Positions 8,710-15,540 of a DNA stretch of 64,000 nt are shown piece by piece (positions within the stretch are counted from its first letter, which is position 1; the number at the start of each line of letters is the position of its first letter). The notes beneath the pieces were generated by a model. The model did no database searches, was not told the DNA's origin, and saw nothing but the letters and a program-made list of their open reading frames with translations. The position numbers were made by a program, and so were the translations under genes. This DNA comes from JADJOM01 sp046327715 (GTDB lineage Bacteria > Gemmatimonadota > Gemmatimonadetes > Gemmatimonadales > GWC2-71-9): assembly GCA_046327715.1 (NCBI GenBank), contig JAXLXY010000012.1:35253-99252 (forward strand). The letters run 5' to 3'.

Positions 8710-9383
8710 GGCCCCGCAACCGTCAGGGCGGGGAGCGGCAACAGCACCCGGGCGTGCCCCGGGCTGCGCTCATGCCCGATCAGGAACGGGCTGACCGCCA
8801 GGTCGTCCGTCAGCCAGAGTCGGCTTCCGGTGTCCCCCGCCGGCACGTCGAACAGCACCACCGTCTCATAGGCCTCGCCGGGGCGGAGTTCACGCGTCAG
8901 CGGCGTGGATGGCACGCCGAGCGCTGCGACGGTGGCGGGGTCGATCACGGGTGCCACCTCCCGACCGTCCGCCAGGACCAGCGCCACCCGTCGCGGCGCG
9001 GGCCAGGTGGGCGCCTCGCGCGGCCGACGGGGACCGATAGTGGCCTCGTCAAACCGGGTGCGCAGCACCACCGCGATCCGGCCGTCGGGGCCCGGCAGCG
9101 GGTGCACCGCGGTGACCATGTACGCGAGGTGACAGTCGAGTTCGCAGAAGTACTTCTCCACGCCGGCGGCGAGGGTCACCTCGCGGCTGCGCACGGAAGC
9201 CAGGCCGAGCCCCGCGCCATAGGCCACCGGCAGGGCGAGGGCACCGAGGCGGCAGCGCCGGGCGAGCACCGGGTTCCGCGACCTGAACCAGGCGGAGGCC
9301 AGCAGCGCCAGCGCCACCACGGCGACGGTCCCGAGGAACGCGAGCGCCGAGAGGGTGGCGAGGGATCCGGATGTGGTCGGCAT
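8706..9383 (-). CDS. Two-TM protein with Cys-containing KYFCELDCH motif
   Basis: A 225-aa protein with two membrane helices (about residues 8-31 and 45-63) and an extracytoplasmic domain of about 150 residues. It contains the distinctive KYFCELDCHLAY, whose CxxxC-H arrangement could bind metal or form a disulfide. The C-terminal part is beta-rich (GEAYETVVLFDVPAG, RLWLTDDLAVSPFLIGH) and resembles Ig-like DUF4352-type domains, though I cannot confirm that family. It starts 6 nt after the DUF4173 gene stop and is coupled by GTGA to the 59-aa peptide, so it belongs to the uppS operon. Function unknown; an envelope role is inferred. Confidence 0.6.
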   Translation of the reverse strand: MPTTSGSLATLSALAFLGTVAVVALALLASAWFRSRNPVLARRCRLGALALPVAYGAGLGLASVRSREVTLAAGVEKYFCELDCHLAYMVTAVHPLPGPDGRIAVVLRTRFDEATIGPRRPREAPTWPAPRRVALVLADGREVAPVIDPATVAALGVPSTPLTRELRPGEAYETVVLFDVPAGDTGSRLWLTDDLAVSPFLIGHERSPGHARVLLPLPALTVAGP

Positions 9384-9389
9384 CGTGGC

Positions 9390-10850
9390 TCAGAAGGCGG
9401 TGAGGGTGGAGACGGCGGCGCGGGCCCGGGCGGTCCCGAGGTCCCAGGCCCGCAGGTCGGGCGGCGCGTCCGGGACGAACCGCCAGACGAGCTCGCGTCG
9501 GATCGCCTCCGCTTCCGGCGCGGGGAGCTGCGGCAGGGCCGCCACCACCGCCGGGACCGCGTCGGCCCCCAGGCTGGTGAGGTACGAGACGTCGAGGGTC
9601 CCCGTCTCCGCGCGACGCCGGAGGTTCGTCTCGGCGATGATCCGTTCCGGATTGACCGCGTTGAGGGTGCAGAGCCACGCGCCCCAGGCCAGCAGCGTGC
9701 CCCGTGCGAAGGCCACCGGGCGGCCGCGCAGCACGGTGGCCGCGAACCAGAGCGCGGAGGCGGCAAGCCCCGCCATCAGCGCCGATGCAAAGAACCGGTC
9801 CTCGGTCAGGCCGAACTCGGCCTGGTACAGGGCCATGCGGTGGGCCGCCGAGGCCATGATCACGAGCACCAGCGCCACCTGCCCGCCCGCGAGCCACCGG
9901 AACATCCGCCAGGCCAGGCCGTGGCCCGGCTCGAGCCGGCCCGCGACGAGCAGCAGCAGCGGGAGGACCAGCGCCGAGAGCGCCACCAGCTCGAAGAAGC
10001 CCCGTCGCGCGTAGTCGGCGAGGGTGACCCCGGCGGCCTGCTGCACCCACGCGGCGCCGCCGAAGAAGTAGGGCAGCTGGAAGGCGATGAACGCGGCGAA
10101 CAGCAGGTCCACCAGGCCGACAGTCATCCCGACCTCGACCGGTCCCAGCGTGGGGAGGCGCAGGGAGGCCGGGGCGTCCACCCACCGGGTGGCGCCCGGG
10201 AGCGCCCCGCGGAGAAGCCCGGCGCCGATCCAGGCGGCCAGCACCGTGCCCGCCAGGTGGGACATCGCCACGTCCACCCGGACCCGGACCAGGCGGCCGA
10301 GGAAGTCGCCGAAGACCGGGTCCGCGGAACCCAGCAGGGCCCCGAAGACCAGGAGGGCCGGGGCGGCGAGGACCGCGCCTCGCCCCAGGGGCGCAAGCCA
10401 TCGCGCCGGGCCGGTCCCCTCCGCCGCGGCGCTGCGCTGGGCATCGAAGACCACCGGGAGCGCGCCGGTGGCGCCACGCCAGCCCAGCGCCGCCCCCGCG
10501 CGGAGCAGGCGCCCCGAGGTGAGGTCGGCCAGGTGGCCCGCCTGCGCCGCCAGCGGCAGCAGCGCGGCGACCACGAGGAGTCCGGCGGTGTCGAGCAGCC
10601 GCAGCAGCTCGCTGGCCCGCCAACTCCACGCGCCGCCGACCAGCACCACCGCCAGGAGCAGTTGCGCCTCGAGGGTCCCGACCGTGGCCCCCGCCCGCCG
10701 GCGGTGCTGGTACCACAGGCCCGCGGCCAGCCAGAGCCACAGCGTGACGTTGAGCCCGAGCCCCCCCGCGCGGAACAGCAGGTTCCCGAGGATCCCGAGC
10801 AGCAGGACCGGCCCGAGCAGGACACTCGCGCGTGCGGTCGGCGGGTTCAT
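9390..10850 (-). CDS. DUF4173 polytopic membrane protein
   Basis: A 486-aa integral membrane protein with about 11-13 hydrophobic helices. The section around LYQAEFGLTEDRFFASALMA and FNAVNPER-like LNAVNPERIIAETNL matches what I know of DUF4173. A soluble tail of about 70 residues follows. Its ATG overlaps the uppS stop (ATGA), so its expression is tied to undecaprenyl diphosphate synthase. DUF4173 proteins have no established biochemical role. Coupling to a cis-prenyltransferase suggests work in the membrane or in lipid-linked precursor metabolism, but that is inference. Confidence 0.75.
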   Translation of the reverse strand: MNPPTARASVLLGPVLLLGILGNLLFRAGGLGLNVTLWLWLAAGLWYQHRRRAGATVGTLEAQLLLAVVLVGGAWSWRASELLRLLDTAGLLVVAALLPLAAQAGHLADLTSGRLLRAGAALGWRGATGALPVVFDAQRSAAAEGTGPARWLAPLGRGAVLAAPALLVFGALLGSADPVFGDFLGRLVRVRVDVAMSHLAGTVLAAWIGAGLLRGALPGATRWVDAPASLRLPTLGPVEVGMTVGLVDLLFAAFIAFQLPYFFGGAAWVQQAAGVTLADYARRGFFELVALSALVLPLLLLVAGRLEPGHGLAWRMFRWLAGGQVALVLVIMASAAHRMALYQAEFGLTEDRFFASALMAGLAASALWFAATVLRGRPVAFARGTLLAWGAWLCTLNAVNPERIIAETNLRRRAETGTLDVSYLTSLGADAVPAVVAALPQLPAPEAEAIRRELVWRFVPDAPPDLRAWDLGTARARAAVSTLTAF

Positions 10851-11557
10851 GCGCCCTCCGTGGCCCGCACGCGGCCGTAGCGGCGGTCCCGCCCGCGAAA
10901 GGCCTCCATGGCGGCGGCCAGGTCCCGGGCGGTGAACTCCGGCCAGCAGCGCTCGGTGAACCAGAGCTCGGCGTACGCCGCCTCCCAGAGGAGGAAGTCG
11001 CTCAGCCGATGCTCGCCCCCGGTGCGGATCACAAGGTCCACATCGGGCGCCGGGCGCGCGCCGTGGCCGGCCTGCCCCAGCAGCGCGGCAAAGCGCTGCC
11101 GCGTGAGGGGCGTGCGCGCGGGCGCCCGTCGCGCCGCCTCGAGGATCTGGTCGCGGGCGGAGTAGTCGATGGCGATCCGGAGCCACAGGCCGCGGCCGTC
11201 GCGGGTACCGCGCTCGGCCATCGCGATGGCCGAACGGAGGGCGAGCGGCAGCCGGTCGCGGCGGCCGATCACGTTGAGCCGCACCCCCGCGCGGACCGCC
11301 TCCTTGCTGGCCTGACCCAGGTACTCCGCCAGCAGCCCGAGCAGGGTGCGCACCTCGGTGGCCGGCCGCTGCCAGTTGTCGGAGGAGAAGGCGTAGAGGG
11401 TCAGGGTACCGATGCCCAGGTCCGGCGCCGCCCGGACGATCTCGCGCACCCGGTCGGCGCCGGCGCGGTGGCCCTCGGCGCGGGGCCGGCCGCGGCGCTC
11501 CGCCCAGCGGCCGTTGCCGTCCATGATGATCGCCGCGTGCAGTGAAGTGCTTTGCAT
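10847..11557 (-). CDS. uppS: Undecaprenyl diphosphate synthase (cis-prenyltransferase)
   Basis: Makes the C55 lipid carrier for cell-wall and O-antigen units by adding isopentenyl units to farnesyl diphosphate. The 236 aa are normal for the family. Visible signatures are IIMDGNGRWA with the catalytic Asp-13, LTLYAFSSDNWQRP, and near the C-terminus VDLVIRTGGEHRLSDFLLWE. GGAGG at 11570-11574 lies 12 nt upstream of this ATG, a rather long spacing. An open frame extends 64 codons upstream but lacks family similarity. A CTTTG-N5-TAAAG palindrome covers the start codon, and a hairpin precedes it, so regulation by the adjacent winged-helix protein is likely. Whether this is the only uppS of the genome cannot be told here. 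Confidence 0.93.
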   Translation of the reverse strand: MQSTSLHAAIIMDGNGRWAERRGRPRAEGHRAGADRVREIVRAAPDLGIGTLTLYAFSSDNWQRPATEVRTLLGLLAEYLGQASKEAVRAGVRLNVIGRRDRLPLALRSAIAMAERGTRDGRGLWLRIAIDYSARDQILEAARRAPARTPLTRQRFAALLGQAGHGARPAPDVDLVIRTGGEHRLSDFLLWEAAYAELWFTERCWPEFTARDLAAAMEAFRGRDRRYGRVRATEGA

Positions 11558-11565
11558 TGTAAAGT
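11545..11565. promoter_or_regulatory. Palindromic operator over the uppS start codon
   Basis: Core CTTTGCATTGTAAAG at 11550-11564, flanked by AAGTG. The uppS ATG (11557-11555, minus strand) lies inside it. It shares AAGTGCTTTG-N5-TAAAG with the site at 12656-12676 upstream of the membrane-regulator operon. It is proposed as a binding site of the winged-helix regulator encoded between the two sites. A protein bound here would block elongation or initiation at uppS. Confidence 0.55.
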
Positions 11566-11581
11566 AAAACCTCCGAAGAAA

Positions 11582-11599
11582 GGCGACCGCATGGTCGCC
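11582..11599 (-). terminator. Hairpin with short U-rich tail before uppS
   Basis: On the minus strand GGCGACC-ATGC-GGTCGCC forms a perfect 7-bp stem with a 4-nt loop, followed by TTTCTTC, then the uppS ribosome binding site GGAGG. It sits between the regulator stop (11626) and the uppS start. It could terminate the regulator transcript or attenuate read-through into uppS. Confidence 0.45.
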
Positions 11600-11625
11600 G
11601 GAGACCGGGCCGGGCGTACCGGGGG

Positions 11626-12009
11626 TCAGCCCCGGGTCATCCGGATCAGGGATTCCATGTGGTCGAGGTAGCGCTCCAGCGCCCGGCGCCCGGCGGCCGC
11701 AAGGCGGTATTCGGTCCGCGGCAGGCGCCCCTCGAAGGACTTGGTACACAGGACATAGCCGGCATCCTCGAGCTTGCGCGCGTGCACGCTGAGGTTGCCG
11801 TCGCTGGTCTTGAGCAGCGCCTTGAGTTCATTGAAGGTCAGGGACTCGTTCACCGCGAGCGCACTCACCATGGCCAGGCGGAGCCGCTCGTGGATGACCT
11901 TGTCGAGGTCCGGCGCGAGCGTGGCGCGGCCCCCACTGACCCCGGCGAGTGGCCGGCGGCCCCCGCCATCCGCGCCGTCGCCGCGGCGCACTGCGTTCGA
12001 CTTAGCCAC
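11626..12009 (-). CDS. Winged-helix transcriptional regulator (PF13601-like)
   Basis: A 127-aa regulator with a single winged helix-turn-helix. The core runs from KVIHERLRLAMVSALAVNES through LTFNELKALLKTSDGNLSVH (recognition helix region) to the wing around KSFEGRLPRTEYRLAAAGRR, ending in a dimerisation helix. This layout matches the small MarR/ArsR-like proteins of the PF13601 type, commonly found beside a multi-TM protein, as here. The start is taken as GTG at 12009, which has GGAGG 4 nt upstream and overlaps the membrane gene end; TTG at 12024 is the alternative. Family members usually repress their own operon. Two matching palindromes at 11545-11565 and 12656-12676 are the likely operators. 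Confidence 0.8.
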   Translation of the reverse strand: MAKSNAVRRGDGADGGGRRPLAGVSGGRATLAPDLDKVIHERLRLAMVSALAVNESLTFNELKALLKTSDGNLSVHARKLEDAGYVLCTKSFEGRLPRTEYRLAAAGRRALERYLDHMESLIRMTRG

Positions 12010-12622
12010 CGTACCTCCGGGCAATCCACCAGCCGAATCCCACGTGCAGGCCGCCGAAGCCGAGCGCCAGCAGGAGGTCGCCCGCCCCGGGCGGGAGAAA
12101 CACCGCCGCCGTGCCCAGCAGCATGAAGCAGGCGCCCATCACCGGCACCACCGGCACGGAGAGGGCACCACCCGTCACCACCCCGGCCCCGTAGCAGAGC
12201 AGCCAGGTGGCCGGCAGCAGCGCCGTCAGGCCGGCGCGATACAGGGCCAGCGTGAGCAGCCCGCCGACCAGGACCGGCGGCGTGTAGGCCAGGACGAACC
12301 GGCGCCCGGGGCGGCTGGTGAGCGGGGTGTCCCCGGCGGCGGCCTTCCGCACCATGGCCAGGCCGCCGATCGCGAAGGCCAGCCAGCCCTCGCCCAGCCA
12401 GACCAGCAGCCAGCGGTCGACCGACGGCTGCCGGTGCGCGATCCAGGCGGCCAGGCACGCCGTCAGCCCCATCGCCACCCCGCCCCAGCCCGGGACGCCG
12501 GTGAAGGCGCCGGCGCGCTCCATCGTGTGGCGGATGAAGGCCAGGTTCTCGAGCGCCCGGTCGTGAAGCGGGATCTCCTCCGCCGGGGGGCGGGGCGCGC
12601 GCTGGGGCCGGGACGGTGCCAT
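12002..12622 (-). CDS. Polytopic membrane protein coupled to the winged-helix regulator
   Basis: A 206-aa protein with about six membrane helices after a 20-residue Pro/Arg-rich cytoplasmic N-terminus. The phrase ALENLAFIRHTMERAGAFT before the first helix recurs in membrane proteins paired with this class of regulator. No enzymatic motif is visible. Its stop overlaps the regulator start. A strong sigma-70-like promoter lies just upstream, with the -10 box ending only 6 nt before the ATG and no Shine-Dalgarno, so the mRNA is probably leaderless. It may act as a sensor or modulator for the regulator, by analogy of gene order only. Confidence 0.7.
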   Translation of the reverse strand: MAPSRPQRAPRPPAEEIPLHDRALENLAFIRHTMERAGAFTGVPGWGGVAMGLTACLAAWIAHRQPSVDRWLLVWLGEGWLAFAIGGLAMVRKAAAGDTPLTSRPGRRFVLAYTPPVLVGGLLTLALYRAGLTALLPATWLLCYGAGVVTGGALSVPVVPVMGACFMLLGTAAVFLPPGAGDLLLALGFGGLHVGFGWWIARRYGG

Positions 12623-12628
12623 GGCTGC

Positions 12629-12657
12629 AGTCTACGGCGCGCCGCCGGATTCGTCAA
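12629..12657 (-). promoter_or_regulatory. Sigma-70-like promoter for a leaderless transcript
   Basis: On the minus strand TTGACG (12657-12652), a 17-bp spacer, and TAGACT (12634-12629) match the -35/-10 consensus at 5/6 and 4/6. Only 6 nt (GCAGCC) separate the -10 box from the ATG at 12622, so transcription should begin at or next to the start codon. Confidence 0.6.
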
Positions 12658-12676
12658 GTGCTTTGTGTCATAAAGC
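12656..12676. promoter_or_regulatory. Palindromic operator upstream of the membrane-regulator operon
   Basis: Core CTTTGTGTCATAAAG at 12661-12675, abutting and overlapping the edge of the -35 box at 12652-12657. It shares AAGTGCTTTG-N5-TAAAG with the site on the uppS start codon. The position suits repression of the leaderless promoter by the winged-helix protein. Confidence 0.6.
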
Positions 12677-12690
12677 TAGAACCCGGCGAA

Positions 12691-12720
12691 GCGGGGCGGC
12701 CCCCGCCGGGGCCGCCCCGC
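12691..12720 (-). terminator. Strong GC hairpin after the giant lipoprotein gene
   Basis: A perfect 13-bp stem (arms 12691-12703 and 12708-12720, core GGGGCGGCCCC) with a 4-nt loop begins 5 nt beyond the stop of the Ig-like lipoprotein gene. No U tract follows. Confidence 0.6.
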
Positions 12721-12724
12721 CGCC

Positions 12725-15540
12725 CTACTGGACCGTCACCACTCGGTTGCCGGCGGTCGTCATCGTCAGGAACCCGGGAATGCTTACGGACACGGTCGTG
12801 TTCCCCGCCGCCAGCGGCCGGAAGGCCACCCCGCCCTGCGCCGGGCCACCGGTCGGCGTGTAGTACACGGTCCCCCCGGCGCTGATCTGCGCGGTGCGTG
12901 GCGTGCCCACGCCCGTACTGTCCACCAGCGTGCCGGCCGCCGGCAGCGAACTGGTGAAGCTCGCCGTCAGGGCCGCCGGTGCCCCCGCGCGGACCACCTG
13001 GGCCCGGGCCAGGTTGCTGTTCTGGGTGTTGGCCACGCCCACCTGGGCGTAGAAGTTCACGTCCGCCCCGCCGCCGGTGTAGCTGCCGCCCAGGCCCTGG
13101 ACCTCGACCGCCGGCTGGTCCACGGTGATACCCGTGGTGCCGTTGGTGAAGCCGGAGGCGACCGCCGTGACGGTGACCGTGGTGGCCGAGCTGATCCCCT
13201 CCATGCCCTGCACGTAGTAGCTGAAGCTGGTCTGCCCGTTGGCGAGCGGCACTTGGATCGACGCGCTCCCCGGGGTGGTGGCATTGGGCGCCAGCTTGAG
13301 GATCGTGCTGTCCGAGGAGGTCAGTGTCACGGTCACGCCGCCGTGCTGGCTCGCACCGAGGAACACGCCGCCCGACTCCTGCAGGCCGCTCCCCACCGTC
13401 GGGTAGTTGGTGGTGACGGTGATGCCCGGCTGCAGCACGTTCACGGTCCGGGTGCCGGCGATCGTCGCCGTGGTGAAGCCGGGCATGCTGACCGAGATGC
13501 TCGTGGCGCCCACCAGCAGCGGCCGGAACGCCATGCCACCGGTCGCGGGCCCGTTCGTCGGCGTGAAGTAGACGTTCGGCGCGATCCGGGCCGCGCCAGT
13601 GGCGCCGCCCCCGCCGGCGGCGGTCAGGCTGTCGAGGACGGTGCCGATCGCCGGCGTGCTGCTGGTGAAGGTGGCGGTGAGCACCCCGGCCGCCCCGCCC
13701 CGCCGGTTCTGCGCCCGCGCCAGAGAGGAGTTCCCGGCGTTGAGCACCCCGACCTGGGCGTAGAAGTTCGCGTCCACGTCGAACGGCGTGAGCTGGGACG
13801 GCAGCCCCTGCACCTCGATGCCCGGTGTCGCGGTGCGTACCAGCACGCTGTCGGGCGCGAACCGCGGCTCCGAGACCACCACCCACGCGCTGTCCACCAC
13901 GCCCTCGAGCGCCTGGTAGTAGATGGTGAGACTCGACTGGCCGTTGGTCAGCGACTTGACCAAAGATGCCCGGCCCGGCCCATTGGCCAGCGTGTCCACC
14001 AGGACCACCGCCGGATTGCGCGAGGTGATGGTCACCGCCGCGCCCCCGTGCTGGCCGGCCGAGAGGAACGCGCTGCCGGGCTCCTGCAGCCCGCTGCCGA
14101 TCGTCGGGTAGTTGACCCCGATGCTCGTGGTCGGCTGCGTCACCGCAATGCCACGGGCGCTGGTGTTCACCGTGGCATACCCCACGGCGAACACGCTGAC
14201 GGTGTCATTGCCCGCGGCCTGCGGACGGAACTCGACGCCGCGGTTGTTGGGGCCGCCGGTGGGGGTGTAGTACAGGCTGCCGGTGGTATCGACCAGGGCC
14301 GTGACGGTGTCGGCGCCGCCGGTGCCCTGCGTCAGCGTGTCGGCGAGAATGCCCGCGCCGCCCGGCAGGCTCGCGAAGACCACCGCGAGCGGGGCGGGCG
14401 CACCACCCCGGAGGTTCTGCACCCGGCTGAGCGCGGTGAACTGCCCGTTGGGCACCCCGAGCTGGGCGTAGAGGTTGTTGACCCCGGTCAGCGTGGTGGT
14501 GCTGGTGGGCAGGCCCTGCAGCTCCACCGCCGGCTGGACCGCCGTCACCAGGGCGGAGTCGGGGGCGAAGCGCGGCTCGCTGACCCGCAGGTACCCCGAC
14601 AGGAACTGGGAGAACTCCTTCACCTGCACGTAGTAGGTGAAGCTGGTCTGGCCGTTGGCCAGCGGCTTGATGATGGAATCATGCCCGGGCCCGTTGGGCA
14701 GCGTGTCCACCACGAAGACCGTGGGGTCGAGCGACGCGAGCGTCACGGACGCCCCGCCGTGCTGGCTCGCGCTCAGGAACACCGACCCCGCCTCCTGCAG
14801 CCCCACGCCGACCTGCGGATAATTGACGTTGACCGAGATCGTCGGCTGGGTGACGGTGATCCCCCGCGTGGCATTCGCCATGCTGATGAAGCCCGACGCC
14901 GACACCGACACCGAGTCCGTCCCCTGGCCGGCCGGCTTGAAGCTGATGCCGCCGGCGGCCGCCCCGCCCGTGGGTGTGTAGTAGACACTGGGTCCGATCG
15001 CGGCCTGCCCGGTCTGCGCTCCACCGGGGGTGAGGCTGTCCACGATCAGGCCGACCGACGTCCCCCCCTGCAGCCCGAAGGTCACCGGGATCGGCGCCGC
15101 CCCCGGCCGGTGGTTCTGCACCCGGCTGAGCGCGGTGAACTGGCCGTTCGGTACGCCCACCTGGGCGTAGAGGTTGTTGACCGTCGAGAGGGTGGTCGTG
15201 GTCGTGGGCAAGCCCTGCAGCTCGATGCCAGGCACCACCACGGTGAGCGTGTCCGGCACCGGGGCAAACCCGGGGGCCGTGGCCGTGATCACCGCCGTGC
15301 CGGTCACGCCCTCGAGGGCGTGGGCGTAGTAGGTGAAACTGGTACCCAGCGGCAGCACCGGCACCGTGATGCTCCCGGTGCCCGGCGTGCCGACCGAGGT
15401 GGAGAGAAGGACGCGGCTGCTGTCCGAGCTCACCACCGTGACCGTCACCCCGCCGTGGTTGGAGGCGCCGAGGAAGATGCTGCCCACGTCCAGGAGGCCC
15501 TGCCCGAGCTGGGCAAAGTTCGTTGAGACCGTGATGGGTG
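12725..15540 (-). repeat. Four tandem ~236-codon repeat units
   Basis: Unit boundaries lie near 15540, 14846, 14130, 13425 and 12725. Each unit contains a start like VNYPTVGSGLQESG with AFLSASQHGG, a middle with NGQTSFTYY or a close variant, then EVQGLP, FYAQVGV and a YTPTGGPA-type loop. The phrase corresponding to EVQGLP recurs near 13095, 13803, 14511 and 15210. The units differ in sequence, so the duplication is old at the DNA level. Confidence 0.75.

Noticed and set aside
8046..10880. Long antisense open frame (944 aa) over the uppS operon
   Set aside because: Arg/Gly/Pro/Glu-rich composition, no domain motifs, and it overlaps well-supported genes on the other strand; a high-GC shadow.
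11401..11592. Alternative 63-aa frame starting before uppS
   Set aside because: Overlaps uppS in another frame with no family features; the uppS start and motifs are clear.
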